Below, piece by piece: positions 7,314 through 16,607 of a stretch of 64,000 nucleotides of DNA. Position numbers and translations under genes: made by a program. This DNA is from Nocardioides faecalis (GTDB lineage: Bacteria; Actinomycetota; Actinomycetes; Propionibacteriales; Nocardioidaceae): NCBI RefSeq assembly GCF_018388425.1, contig NZ_CP074406.1:186001-250000 (forward strand). Reading direction: 5' to 3'. How positions within the stretch are numbered: the first letter of the stretch is position 1; every line of letters starts with the position of its first letter. The notes below the pieces were generated by a model. That model worked only from the letters and a program-made list of their open reading frames with translations. It searched no databases and was not told the DNA's origin.

Positions 7314-9125
7314 CTACCAGCCGCCGCCGTACTCCTTGCGCACCCCGCGCCAGTAGGTCGCGGTCAGCGACGCGGCCCGGGTGGGCGTGACGGCGTACGG
7401 CGCCGGCATCGGCACCCGGCAGGCGGCGCCGCGGCAGTCCTTGTAGCGGCGCCAGATCCGGTCCAGGTCGCGGCGCACCTTGCGGTAGGCGGGGTCGCGG
7501 TAGCGGTTGGTCAGTTGGTTGGGGTCGCGGGCGAGGTCGTAGAGCTCGCCGGCGCGGCTGCGGTAGCGGGTGTAGGAGTACTGCGCGGTGCGCAGGCCGA
7601 TCGTGGTCCGGGCATCGGAGGCCGCGAAGGCGCTGCCCCGGCGCTTGCGCGGGCCGCTGTGGATCGCCTCGGTCACCACCGGCACGTCCCAGCCGGCGTC
7701 GCCGTAGCGCATCGTGCGCCACCGGGAGATGCCGTCGGGGGTCTGCGGCGGGCGCGCCCCGGCGGCGTCGAGGATGGTCGCGGTCAGGTCGACGGTGCTC
7801 ATCGGGTCGCTGCGGTGCGACCCGTCGCGCATGCCCGGGCCGGTGGCCAGGAACGGCACCCGCAGCGACGGCTCGTGCGCCATCACCTTGCCGGTGCGGA
7901 TCCGGTGCTCGCCGAGGTAGTAGCCGTTGTCGGAGGTGAACATCAGCACCGTGTTGTTCCACTCGCCGCTCTTCTTCAGCGTCGCGACGAGCTTCTTGAC
8001 CTGCCGGTCCAGCACGAAGACGGCCTCGGCCCGCTGCCGGGTGACCTCGCGCAGCGCCCGCCGCTCGGCGGCGTTGAGGTCGGGGCGCTTGAAGCGTCCG
8101 GGCTTGTCGGAGACGCTCGCCTCGGCGGGGCCGCCGTCCTTCGGCATGCCGGCGCCGCGCTTGATCGCCCGGTCGAAGCGGCCCTTGACCCAGCTCGGAC
8201 GGGCCGGGGTCTGGAACTTCACCAGCTTGCCGTCGTTGCGCCGCACGCTGCCCGGGTCGTCGCCCTCCCTCGGGCCGCCGTGGTGCGGCGCGACGAAGGA
8301 GAGGTAGAGGAAGAACGGGTTCGTGCTGCGGTGGTACCTGCGCACCAGCTGGCGGCCGAACCGGCCCACCACGTCGGTCTGGTACTGCCCGCGGTAGCTG
8401 TTCTTGATCTTGCCGTTGATGTTGTACGGCGTGTCGAAGTAGTTGTAGGTGCTGCCGTGGATGCCCGCGTCGCCCGGGTTCTCCAGGGCGCCGTACCAGT
8501 CGCTCCAGCCGGCGGGCGCGTAGCGCAGCGAGGCGCGGCCGGTGACCTTGGCGCGCATCACGCCGTAGCCGTTGAGGTACTTGCCGACGAAGCCGGTGCG
8601 GTAGCCGGCGGCGCGCAGCGAGCCGGCGATGGTGTGGGAGTCGTCGAACGCGCCGAAGCCGTAGGGCCGCTCGTGCCAGTAGACGTGGTGGTTGTGCGCG
8701 TAGCGGCCGGTCAGGAACGACGCCCGGGCCGGGCAGCACAGCGGGAACGGCGAGAAGGCGTTGTCGAAGGTGACCCCGTTCTCGCCCAGCACCTTGCGCA
8801 CCGTCGGGGCGTAGCGCAGGTCGTCGACCCGCATGTCGTCCGCCATCACCAGCACCACGTTCGGGCGCCGGATCGGCTGCTCGGCGGGGCGCCCGTCCTG
8901 GCGGGCGTCCCGGTACGCATCGCCGGAGGTCGTGGCCGCGGCCGTGGCCGCGGCGTCGGTGCGGGGCTGGGCCGGGTGCGCGGCGGTCAGCAGCGTCAGC
9001 ACGCTCGCCACGAGCACCAGTGGCAGCAGCACGAGCAGGGAGCGGGCGCCGGCCGGGCTCTGGGGCCGGCCGGGGTTCGGGGCGGCCTTCTCGGCAGGCT
9101 TGTCGGCAGGGTTCTCGGCGGGCAC
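7314..9125 (-). CDS. Membrane-anchored sulfatase (type I, formylglycine-dependent)
   Basis: 603 residues. An N-terminal Pro/Ala-rich cytoplasmic stretch is followed by one hydrophobic segment (residues 29-48) that anchors or exports the protein. The catalytic domain begins PNVVLVMADDMRVDDL with the metal-binding Asp pair (D96, D97). The sulfatase signature C-x-P-x-R is at residues 130-134 (CCPAR), so Cys130 is the residue expected to be oxidised to formylglycine, and TGRYAHNHHV follows. TSDNGYYLGEHR near residue 400 supplies the second metal-site Asp and Asn. Sulfatases release inorganic sulfate from sulfate esters such as polysaccharides or sulfolipids. No formylglycine-generating enzyme is in the window. 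Located downstream of the mce operon on the same strand, 176 bp away, and likely separately transcribed. Confidence 0.88.
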   Translation of the reverse strand: MPAENPADKPAEKAAPNPGRPQSPAGARSLLVLLPLVLVASVLTLLTAAHPAQPRTDAAATAAATTSGDAYRDARQDGRPAEQPIRRPNVVLVMADDMRVDDLRYAPTVRKVLGENGVTFDNAFSPFPLCCPARASFLTGRYAHNHHVYWHERPYGFGAFDDSHTIAGSLRAAGYRTGFVGKYLNGYGVMRAKVTGRASLRYAPAGWSDWYGALENPGDAGIHGSTYNYFDTPYNINGKIKNSYRGQYQTDVVGRFGRQLVRRYHRSTNPFFLYLSFVAPHHGGPREGDDPGSVRRNDGKLVKFQTPARPSWVKGRFDRAIKRGAGMPKDGGPAEASVSDKPGRFKRPDLNAAERRALREVTRQRAEAVFVLDRQVKKLVATLKKSGEWNNTVLMFTSDNGYYLGEHRIRTGKVMAHEPSLRVPFLATGPGMRDGSHRSDPMSTVDLTATILDAAGARPPQTPDGISRWRTMRYGDAGWDVPVVTEAIHSGPRKRRGSAFAASDARTTIGLRTAQYSYTRYRSRAGELYDLARDPNQLTNRYRDPAYRKVRRDLDRIWRRYKDCRGAACRVPMPAPYAVTPTRAASLTATYWRGVRKEYGGGW

Positions 9126-9249
9126 GGCGTCTCCAGCGGGATCTCGGTGGACTCCGGGAACAGACCGAGGGGGAACGAAGTCGGCTCATCCTGCACCAGC
9201 AAGCACGACAGTGCGCGCTGTTCTGGGAATGTCCTGGCAGCGCGGCCGG

Positions 9250-9283
9250 CCCTGCCTGCAGGGTCAGTTCCGGGTCGGCCCGG
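9250..9283 (-). terminator. Twin hairpins at the end of the mce operon
   Basis: Two GC-rich stem-loops in tandem: CCGGG/CCCGG arms with a 4-base loop (9270-9283) and CCCTG/CAGGG arms with a 4-base loop (9250-9263). They lie 18-52 bp past the last mce-operon stop codon (9302-9304) on the minus strand. No T-run follows, so this is a structural guess. Confidence 0.35.
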
Positions 9284-9301
9284 GTCAGCCCAGAGCGCCG
9301 G

Positions 9302-9835
9302 TCAGAGCGGGTCGACGGAGTCCAGCAGCCAGCGGTCCTCGACGCGGCGCACCCCGACGAGCACCCGGGTCTGGCTGACCTCGACCGGCTCGGCCTTCTT
9401 CTTCAGCGCGGCGCTGGACAGCAGCACCTGGTCGACGTACGCCAGCACCACGGCGGCGTCGTCGCCGGAGGAGGAGACCACGCCGGCGGCACGCACGTGC
9501 GCCTCGGAGACGGCCTGCTTGCTGGTGGCCAGCGGGCGGACGGTGGCGTCGAAGGTGGTGGCGTACTCCTCGGAGAAGGCGGGCGTCATCACCGCCTTCG
9601 CCTCGGCGAGGTCGTCGTCGAGGCGGGTGTGGTCGTAGCCGAGCGCCTCGGGCAGCGCCTCGGCGACCGCCTGCACCGCGCCGTCGGGTGCGGTGGGCAC
9701 GGTGCCCGCGCGGTAGCGGGCGTCCTCGCCGACCTCGGGGCGCACCGGGTCGGCATCGGTACGGGTCGCCAGCCACCCCACCGCGGTAGCGGCGAGGACC
9801 ACGGCGACGAGCAGCGCCAGCACCCGGCGGCTCAT
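9302..9835 (-). CDS. Mce-associated membrane protein (second copy)
   Basis: 177 residues from ATG at 9835, which overlaps the stop of the preceding gene (ATGA). A short basic N-terminus is followed by one membrane helix (about residues 5-22) and an extracytoplasmic alpha+beta domain resembling the Mas/Mam proteins found at the 3' ends of mce operons. These are thought to stabilise or assemble the Mce hexamer complex in the envelope. There are no catalytic motifs. Similar in organisation to the gene just upstream (9832-10371), from which it may derive by duplication. Confidence 0.75.
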   Translation of the reverse strand: MSRRVLALLVAVVLAATAVGWLATRTDADPVRPEVGEDARYRAGTVPTAPDGAVQAVAEALPEALGYDHTRLDDDLAEAKAVMTPAFSEEYATTFDATVRPLATSKQAVSEAHVRAAGVVSSSGDDAAVVLAYVDQVLLSSAALKKKAEPVEVSQTRVLVGVRRVEDRWLLDSVDPL

Positions 9836-10371
9836 CCGACCTGCTCCAGCGCTGAGACGAGCCAACGGCCGTCGGTCTCCGCCAGCACCACCCGCATCCG
9901 GTAGTGCGCCGTCTGCGCCGCCCCGTTCTCGGCGGTGGTGGTGGCGTCGACGGCGACGAGGACCTGCGCGTCGTCGTCGTGCAGGTACTCCACGGCCGCA
10001 CCCGACTCCGGGATCGAGGGCGTGATCGTCAGCTTCTTGGTGCGCACCTGCTCGGCGAGCCGCTCACGCTCGGTGGCGTAGGCCTTCGCGAAGTCGCCGG
10101 TGGCGAGCTCGGCCATCGCGTCCAGGTCCGCCTCGATGCTGGCGTGGTCCAAGGCGAAGAACGTCTCCGCGGCACTCCGCGCGCTGGTCAGCACCGCCGC
10201 CGTCCGGTCGTCGTCGCGCTGGCGCCACCACAGCACGCCGGCGGTGGCCACGAGCGCCACCAGCAGCACGGCCAGCGCGAGGCTGAGGTGTCGCTCGCGG
10301 CGGTCCGCGGGCGGCGGTTCGGGTGCTTCAGCTTCGTCCGGGGTGGTCTCAGGCAACTCGTCGACGTCCAC
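9832..10371 (-). CDS. Mce-associated membrane protein (first copy)
   Basis: 179 residues. An acidic, Pro/Glu-rich cytoplasmic N-terminus (residues 1-25) leads to one membrane helix (about residues 29-49, ending WWRQRDDD) and a soluble extracytoplasmic domain with the conserved pattern of an NTF2-like fold (AAETFFALDHASIEADLDAM, then the C-terminal YRMRVVLAETDGRWLVSALE). This is typical of Mas proteins encoded after mceF. It starts 3 bp after the mceF stop and overlaps the next gene by four bases. Confidence 0.78.
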   Translation of the reverse strand: MDVDELPETTPDEAEAPEPPPADRRERHLSLALAVLLVALVATAGVLWWRQRDDDRTAAVLTSARSAAETFFALDHASIEADLDAMAELATGDFAKAYATERERLAEQVRTKKLTITPSIPESGAAVEYLHDDDAQVLVAVDATTTAENGAAQTAHYRMRVVLAETDGRWLVSALEQVG

Positions 10372-10374
10372 GCG

Positions 10375-11832
10375 TCACTCCTCGAGGTTCCGGGTCAGCA
10401 GCCACCCCAGGCCGGAGCCGTCGCCGGCCGCGTCGGTGGATGTGCCGGTCGGGTCGGGCGGGGTCGGGGCGAGCACCTTGGTCGCCCGGCCGTCCGGGGT
10501 CACCACGATCCCGCTGGCGGGGTTGAACAGCGCCTGGCCCCAGACCGGTCCGCTGCGACCCAGCGCCCCGGGACCACCCGCGCCCCCGCCCGAGCCGCGG
10601 GTGCCGCCCTTGGGTGCGTTCTGGAAGCCGCGCACGTTCGGTCCCGTGGCGTCGTACGGCGAGGAGGAGCACCGGATGTCGTCGGAGACCGGGGCGTCGT
10701 CGGGCTGGCGCGGGCCCTTGCCGTCGGCCGGCGTGCCGTCGGGGTTGTACTTCTTCTTCGTCTCGTACCCCTTCGTGCAGGGCGGGGCGAGCGGCACGGT
10801 GGGCAGCACGATCGCGATGTGCGCGCTGTAGATCGGGTTGCCCTCGTCGTCGTAGTGGCAGGTCGACTCGACGGCCTTGCCGGTGACCGGGTCGAGGGTG
10901 TCGCAGTGCCGCAGGGTCTGGATGTTCTGCTCCAGCACGTGCGGGAAGACGACCAGGCCCTTGCGCAGGTGCGGCAGCCGGTCCGCGGCGACGTCGGTGA
11001 TCGCGACCAGGTCGTCCAGCAGCCGGGGCAGCGCGGCCTGGTTGTCCTCCAGCAGCCCCTGGAGCGCGGAGCCGGCGCCGATGCCCCGGCGCAGCACGTC
11101 GTCCAGGGTGTCGTCGAGGCGGCGCAGCCGGGTGGTGAGGGCGGCCAGGTCGGCCTGCCCGGCCCGGGTCTCGTCCAGCAGGTCCACCTGGGTGTCGAGC
11201 ACGCGTTGCGCGGAGTCGATGAGGGCGGTGAGGTCGTCGGCGGAGTCCAGGGCGGTGCGGGTCACCGAGTCGGCGTCGTCGAGCACCGAGCCCAGCGCGG
11301 GACCGACGCCCTCGAGCCCGAGCGTCGCCTCGTCGAGGATCGTGGCCAGCGCGGCGGGGTCCACCGAGCCGGCGAGGGCGTCCAGGTTGCCGATCAGCTG
11401 CGCCAGGTCCGGGGGCGGCGTGGTGGCGGCGAGGGTGACGAGGTCGCCGTCGCCGAGCCGCGGGCCGTCGGCCGAGCGTGGGGTGAGGGCGACGTACTGC
11501 TCGCCGATAGCCGACTTGCTGCTCACCGTGGCGGTGAGGTCGGCGGGCACGTCGGCGTCGTGGCGCAGGTCGACGACCACCGTGGAGCCGGTGCCCGGAC
11601 CGGGCAGCACCTCGACCACGGAGCCGACCCGGGTGCCCAGCAGCTCGACGTCGGCGCGGGGGTAGATGCCGCCGGGGTCGCTGAACTGGATCCGGACCCG
11701 GTCGGGGTCGTGCAGGACCCCGGACAGGTCGAAGAACTGGCTGGCGCCGTACGTCGTGGTCGCGGCGATCACCGCGCCGAAGGCGACCAGCTTGAGCCGG
11801 ACGCTGCGGGTCAGCCGGGTGCTGGAGCTCAT
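10375..11832 (-). CDS. mceF: MCE family protein MceF
   Basis: 485 residues. An N-terminal membrane helix (about 13-33) is followed by the MCE domain (IQFSDPGGIYPRADVELLGTRVGSVVEV, near residues 47-75) and a long alpha-helical coiled region (about 170-310), then a low-complexity Gly/Pro-rich tail. MCE subunits form a hexameric ring with a helical needle that carries lipids or sterols across the periplasm-like space to the YrbE permease. Start ATG 11832 overlaps the mceE stop by ATGA. Sixth and last MCE gene, as in canonical mce operons. Confidence 0.88.
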   Translation of the reverse strand: MSSSTRLTRSVRLKLVAFGAVIAATTTYGASQFFDLSGVLHDPDRVRIQFSDPGGIYPRADVELLGTRVGSVVEVLPGPGTGSTVVVDLRHDADVPADLTATVSSKSAIGEQYVALTPRSADGPRLGDGDLVTLAATTPPPDLAQLIGNLDALAGSVDPAALATILDEATLGLEGVGPALGSVLDDADSVTRTALDSADDLTALIDSAQRVLDTQVDLLDETRAGQADLAALTTRLRRLDDTLDDVLRRGIGAGSALQGLLEDNQAALPRLLDDLVAITDVAADRLPHLRKGLVVFPHVLEQNIQTLRHCDTLDPVTGKAVESTCHYDDEGNPIYSAHIAIVLPTVPLAPPCTKGYETKKKYNPDGTPADGKGPRQPDDAPVSDDIRCSSSPYDATGPNVRGFQNAPKGGTRGSGGGAGGPGALGRSGPVWGQALFNPASGIVVTPDGRATKVLAPTPPDPTGTSTDAAGDGSGLGWLLTRNLEE

Positions 11833-13106
11833 CGGCCACCTCCGGTGAGCAGCTCGCCGAGGTCGCGGGGCACGGTCCCGCCGCCCTTCTCGCCCGCCCC
11901 GCTCTTCCTGCCCGGGTCGAGCAGCGCGGACAGGTCCAGTGCCTCGCCGAGGCCGCTGGCGGCGTCGTCGAGCAGCGTGGTCAGGTCGAGGTCGGCGAGC
12001 ACCTCGGCGATGGTGCTCGGCTTCTTCCCGGGCTTGGCGGCGCCGTCGCCGCCTCCGGTGCTCGCCGGTGCGCCGACGGGCGGACCCGGCGTCAGCTCGG
12101 CGAGGGAGACCAGCAGCGCGTTGATGGTGTCGACGTCGATCAGCGCCTGGCCGTACATGCCCGCGTAGTCGCCCTTGATCGTCGACAGCGCGTTGCGCGA
12201 GAACGGGAACGACGCCACCCGCTCCACGGTGCGCGAGAGCTCGTTCTTCGCGGTGCTCAGCTGCGTGAGCACGGGTTGCAGGTGCTTGAGGTCCGCCACG
12301 GTGGCGTCCTTGCTGCGCTTGATCAGCGGCACCGCGGTGCGGGAGAGCCGGGAGAGCCGACGCAGGGTGCGGGTCAGGGCGGGCCGCTGCCGCTCGAGCG
12401 CCTCCAGGCCGTCGGGCACGGCGGCCAGCGCCTCGCCGATCACGCCGCGCTGGTCGGCCAGCGTGGTGGAGAGCCGGGCCAGCGCGTCGAGGGCGGTGAC
12501 CAGGCTGTCGCGGCGGGTGTCCAGGGTCTCGACCAGCGAGGTCAGCCGCCGGGCGGTGGTGCGGACGTCGCCGGGCTGCTCGAGCGCGGCGCTCAGCTCC
12601 TCCGCGATCACCTGGATGCTGCCCAGCGAGCCGCCGTTGAGCACCAGCGACAGCGCGCCGAGCACCGTCTCGGTGTCCGGGTGCGCGGTGGTGCGTTCAG
12701 CCGGGATGGTGGTGCCGGCGGCCAGCCGGCCGGTGGGTGCCTGCCCGCGCGGCGGGTCGAGGGCGACGTACCGCTCGCCGAGCAGGCTGGTCTCGCGCAG
12801 CGTGGCGACCACGTTGCCGGGCAGCTCGACGTCGTCGGAGATCCGGCAGACCACGCGGGCGTGCAGATCCTCGTCCAGCTCGACGGAGGCGATGGAGCCG
12901 ACCACGGTGTCCCCGGAGCGGCAGGTGGCGTGGGCGACCAGGTTGGTGGCGTCCTCGAGCACGACCACCACCTCGTAGCCGTCGCGGCCCACGCCGCCGG
13001 GCAGCGGCAGGTCCTGCGGACCCTCGTAGCCGCACGCGCTCAGGCCGAGCGCCGCGGCGAGGACGACGACCGGGGCCGTGGCGGACCTCTTTCTACGCCA
13101 CCTCAT
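11829..13106 (-). CDS. mceE: MCE family lipoprotein MceE
   Basis: 425 residues from ATG 13106, overlapping the mceD stop. The N-terminus is a lipoprotein signal (RRKR, a hydrophobic stretch, then the lipobox LSAC with the lipidated Cys followed by GYEG), which identifies this as the MceE/LprK position of the operon. The MCE domain follows (VVLEDATNLVAHATCRSGDTVV), then helical repeats and a Gly/Lys-rich C-terminus. The lipid anchor is thought to hold the Mce assembly to the outer leaflet of the membrane. Confidence 0.9.
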   Translation of the reverse strand: MRWRRKRSATAPVVVLAAALGLSACGYEGPQDLPLPGGVGRDGYEVVVVLEDATNLVAHATCRSGDTVVGSIASVELDEDLHARVVCRISDDVELPGNVVATLRETSLLGERYVALDPPRGQAPTGRLAAGTTIPAERTTAHPDTETVLGALSLVLNGGSLGSIQVIAEELSAALEQPGDVRTTARRLTSLVETLDTRRDSLVTALDALARLSTTLADQRGVIGEALAAVPDGLEALERQRPALTRTLRRLSRLSRTAVPLIKRSKDATVADLKHLQPVLTQLSTAKNELSRTVERVASFPFSRNALSTIKGDYAGMYGQALIDVDTINALLVSLAELTPGPPVGAPASTGGGDGAAKPGKKPSTIAEVLADLDLTTLLDDAASGLGEALDLSALLDPGRKSGAGEKGGGTVPRDLGELLTGGGR

Positions 13107-14392
13107 CGGCCACCTCCCGCGGCCGGGGTGAGCGCGGCGAGGGCGTCGCGGACCGCGGCGACGATGCCACCGAGCGGGCCGGACAGGTCGCCGTCGACCT
13201 TGCCCTTGGCGATCGCGGTGAGCAGCACGCCGACGTCGTTGCCGGCGGCCTGCAGCGCGGCGCAGAACGGCACCAGCTGCCGCGCCGCAGGGCTGTCCGC
13301 TCCGCCGGAGTAGGCGCCGACCTGGCCGCACACCGAGCTCAGCGTGGAGGACAGCTGCACGCCGAGGTCCTCGGTGAAGTTGCCGCGCAGCGCCAGTGAC
13401 CCGGTGCGGCCGCCGACCACGCTGCGCTCGGGGTGCGCGGGGTCCCAGTTGTTCGGCGCGTAGATCGCCATCGCGTTGGCGAAGCCGACCGGGACGAGGT
13501 CGAGCAGGTCGGTCAGGTCGTCGAGGTGCGCCTCGATGGTGCCGGCGGTGACGGTGAGCCCCTGGATGCTGCCGGTCAGGTGCTTGCGGTTCTTGCGGGT
13601 GAACCGCTCGACGTCGGCCAGCGCCCGGGACAGTCCCTTCACCGCGCGGGTCAGCTCGGTGCGCTGGGCGGCGAGCTGGGCGCTGACCTCGGCCAGGCCG
13701 AGCACCAGGCGTCGTACCTGGGCGTCGCTGGCGGCCAGGGTGCGGGTCAGCCGGGCCGCGTTGGCGAGGACCCCGGAGGCGTCGGTGTCGATCTTCGCCA
13801 GCGTGCCCAGCGCCTGCGACAGGCTGCGCAGCGTCCGGTTGAGCCGGCGCCCGTTGCCCTCGAGCGCCTCCGCGCCGGCCGCGGTCAGCCGGGACAGCGC
13901 CCCGTCGGCGTCCGCGCCCTTCGGCCCCAGCGCGGTGGCCAGGTCGTCGAGCTGGGTGAAGGTCTCGTCCAGCTCCAACGGGACGGCCGTGCGGGCCAGC
14001 TCCAGCCGCGCGCCGTCGGCGAGCGCGGGCCCGCCCGACCAGGCCGGTGCCAGCTGCACGAACCGGTCGCCCACGATGGAGGGCGGCACGATCGAGGCGG
14101 TGACGCCGGGGGGCAGCTTGACGTCGCCGTCGTAGGTCATCCGCACCTCGACCGCGGTGCCCTTCACCTCGATGGAGGTCACCTTCCCGACCCGCACCCC
14201 GAGCACCTTCACCGGCGCGCCGGCGTACAGGCTGGTGGTGCGCTCGAAGGTGGCGACCAGGGTGCGCTCGGGCGGGGTGTGCGAGCGGTCCCAGGCCAGC
14301 ACGCCGGCGACGACCGCGAGCGCGACGGCGAGGCCGAGCACGGCCCGGCCGGCAGGGGAGCGGCCGGAGCCACGACGGGGCAGCAGGCTCAT
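13103..14392 (-). CDS. mceD: MCE family protein MceD
   Basis: 429 residues from ATG 14392, overlapping the mceC stop (ATGA). Membrane helix at about residues 18-38, MCE domain (FERTTSLYAGAPVKVLGVRV), a helical needle region, and a family-typical NNWDPAHPERSV segment near residue 315. A further in-frame upstream stretch to 14530 lies inside mceC and is not used. Fourth MCE subunit of the lipid importer. Confidence 0.88.
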   Translation of the reverse strand: MSLLPRRGSGRSPAGRAVLGLAVALAVVAGVLAWDRSHTPPERTLVATFERTTSLYAGAPVKVLGVRVGKVTSIEVKGTAVEVRMTYDGDVKLPPGVTASIVPPSIVGDRFVQLAPAWSGGPALADGARLELARTAVPLELDETFTQLDDLATALGPKGADADGALSRLTAAGAEALEGNGRRLNRTLRSLSQALGTLAKIDTDASGVLANAARLTRTLAASDAQVRRLVLGLAEVSAQLAAQRTELTRAVKGLSRALADVERFTRKNRKHLTGSIQGLTVTAGTIEAHLDDLTDLLDLVPVGFANAMAIYAPNNWDPAHPERSVVGGRTGSLALRGNFTEDLGVQLSSTLSSVCGQVGAYSGGADSPAARQLVPFCAALQAAGNDVGVLLTAIAKGKVDGDLSGPLGGIVAAVRDALAALTPAAGGGR

Positions 14393-15504
14393 CCGGCACC
14401 TCCCAGCGGTCCGGGGGTGGCCGGGCCCAGCGGCAGGCAGGGGGCGGTGCCGCCGTTGAGCGCCTGGTTCAGCTTGGCCAGCACGGGGCTGAGCACGTCG
14501 TTGACCACGGTGTCCTCCTCGGAGGTGCACAGGGCGAAGCCGCCGGGGAACTTGATGGTGCCGTCGAACCAGGGCCCGGTGCCACCGACGTTGGTGAACG
14601 TCTTGCCGTAGCGGGCGGTGGCCTTGATGGTGGCGCCCAGGTCGTCGCGATGCTCGGAGAGCACCTCCAGCACCCGGTCCAGCTGGGCGAGCATCGGCGT
14701 CAGCGCGGCCTCGTTGTCGGTGATGAGCCCGCGCAGCTGTCCGGCGAAGGTGCTGGTGTCGCGGATGATCGCGGCGATCACCCGCTCCCGGCTGCGCAGC
14801 ATCTCGAGCACGTCGGAGGTGTCGCCGAGCAGCTGGGTCAGCTCCGTGTCGCGCTCGGCCAGCACCCCGGTGACCTCCTCGGCGTCGGCGAAGAGCCGGG
14901 CCAGCTCGGCGTCGCGGGAGGCGATGGTCTGCGAGAGCCGACCCAGCCCATCGAGCGCGCCGCGGGCCTCGGGGGCGACCTGCTGCACCACCTCGGTGAG
15001 GGAGTCGAAGGCCTCGGCCAGCTTCGCGGTGTCGAGCTCGGCGAGGGTGCCGGTGGCCTGCTGCAGCGTCGGTACGACGTTCATCGGGGTCGTCGTACGC
15101 TCCTGCGGGATCGTGGCGCCGGCCTCGAGCCGCTCCGCACCGGCGGGGGAGAGGCTCAGGTAGTGCTGGCCGAGCAGGGTGCGGATCTCGATGCCGGCCC
15201 GGGTGTCCTCGCCGATCTCGGTGTCGTCGTCGAGCTCGAAGTCGACGACCACGGTGTCGCGCACCAGCCGGATGCCGGTGACCTTGCCGACCTTGATGCC
15301 GGAGATCCGCACCTCCTCACCGCCCTGGAGCCCGGCGGCCTCGGTGAAGACCGCGGAGTAGTGGGTGCCGGCGAACATCGGGATCCGCTCCAGGTTGAAC
15401 ACCAGCAGCGTCAGCGCGACGAACGCGACGATGGCATGCGCGGCGAGCAGGGCGGGGTGGCGGCGCCCGAGCGCGATCAGCGAGAAGCGGCGGTCCCGGC
15501 TCAC
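14389..15504 (-). CDS. mceC: MCE family protein MceC
   Basis: 371 residues from GTG 15504, which overlaps the mceB stop by four bases. Membrane helix at about residues 20-38 (LLAAHAIVAFVALTLLVFNL), MCE domain (FTEAAGLQGGEEVRISGIKVG), then long helices and a short C-terminal extension with two cysteines that could form a disulfide. Third MCE subunit. Confidence 0.88.
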   Translation of the reverse strand: MSRDRRFSLIALGRRHPALLAAHAIVAFVALTLLVFNLERIPMFAGTHYSAVFTEAAGLQGGEEVRISGIKVGKVTGIRLVRDTVVVDFELDDDTEIGEDTRAGIEIRTLLGQHYLSLSPAGAERLEAGATIPQERTTTPMNVVPTLQQATGTLAELDTAKLAEAFDSLTEVVQQVAPEARGALDGLGRLSQTIASRDAELARLFADAEEVTGVLAERDTELTQLLGDTSDVLEMLRSRERVIAAIIRDTSTFAGQLRGLITDNEAALTPMLAQLDRVLEVLSEHRDDLGATIKATARYGKTFTNVGGTGPWFDGTIKFPGGFALCTSEEDTVVNDVLSPVLAKLNQALNGGTAPCLPLGPATPGPLGGAG

Positions 15505-16607
15505 TGCAGGTTCCCCCGTTCGGTGCCGGCGCAGACCGTGGCGCGCTCGTTGGCTGAGAGGCCCGGCGAGGAGAGCAGGTACTCGTTGCCGAGCAGCCGC
15601 ACGTTGAGCTCCAGGCCGCACACGTAGAAGTTGAAGTAGGAGCCGTAGGAGCCGGTCCGGGTCTGGGCGCGGGAGCGGCGCGGCAGCCGCTGCAGGGACT
15701 CCGCGATCACGTCCCGGTCGGCATCCAGGGTCTCCACGACCTCCGCGAGCTGCTCCACGTCGCCGCGCAGCGGGCCGCGCACGTCGGCGATGGCGTCGCC
15801 GGAGACCGAGAGCAGGTCGGCCAGGCCGGGCAGCGCGGCGGAGATCTCCTCGCGGTCCTCGGACAGGCCCTGCATCAGGTCACGGAACGTGACGATCAGC
15901 CGGGTCAGCCGCACGTCGCGCTCGGCGATCGTGCTCAGCACGGCCCCCAGGTTGTCCACGACGGTGCCGATCACCTCGTCGGCGTCGGCGAGCTCGGCGG
16001 TCAGCCCAGCGGTGGCCCGCATCAGCGAGGCGTACGTGGTGCCCTCGCCCTGCAGGGTGCGCACCATCAGGTCCGCCAGCCGGTTGGTCTGCTCGGGGTC
16101 CAGGGCCCGGAAGAGCGGCTGGAACCCGTTGAACAGCACCGTCAGGTTCAGCGCCGGGGAGGTGCGGGCGACCTCGATCGTGCTGCCCGGCTGCTGCGGG
16201 GTGCCGCCCGGCTCCTCGGTGATCGCCAGGTAGCGGCGCCCGACGATGTTCTCGAACCGCAGCGCCAGCGTCGCGGAGTCGAAGAGCGGCACGTCCTCGT
16301 CGACGGTGAACGAGACCCGGGCGTTCCGCGCGCCCCAGTCCGGCTCCGCCTCGCCCGCGCCGGCGAGACGCACCTCGGTGACCCGCCCGACCTCCACACC
16401 CGACAGGCGCACCTTGTCGCCCACGGTGACGCCGGTGGCGTCGGTGAACTCGGCATGGAAGGTGCGGCTCGGGGCGAAGGAGACGTTGCCGATGACCGTG
16501 GCCAGCAGCCCGAAGAGCAGGATCGTGACGGCGGCGAAGATCGCCATCTTGTACGCCGACGACGGGATCCGCGACTGGGCCCGGACCGCAGGTTCGGGGC
16601 GGCTCAT
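15501..16607 (-). CDS. mceB: MCE family protein MceB
   Basis: 368 residues. Membrane helix at about 21-40, MCE domain (FTDATGVTVGDKVRLSGVEVG), helical region, and a C-terminal GSYGSYFNFYVCGLELNV motif typical of MceB/MceC-type proteins. ATG 16607 overlaps the mceA stop codon by four bases. Second MCE subunit of the operon. Confidence 0.88.
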   Translation of the reverse strand: MSRPEPAVRAQSRIPSSAYKMAIFAAVTILLFGLLATVIGNVSFAPSRTFHAEFTDATGVTVGDKVRLSGVEVGRVTEVRLAGAGEAEPDWGARNARVSFTVDEDVPLFDSATLALRFENIVGRRYLAITEEPGGTPQQPGSTIEVARTSPALNLTVLFNGFQPLFRALDPEQTNRLADLMVRTLQGEGTTYASLMRATAGLTAELADADEVIGTVVDNLGAVLSTIAERDVRLTRLIVTFRDLMQGLSEDREEISAALPGLADLLSVSGDAIADVRGPLRGDVEQLAEVVETLDADRDVIAESLQRLPRRSRAQTRTGSYGSYFNFYVCGLELNVRLLGNEYLLSSPGLSANERATVCAGTERGNLQ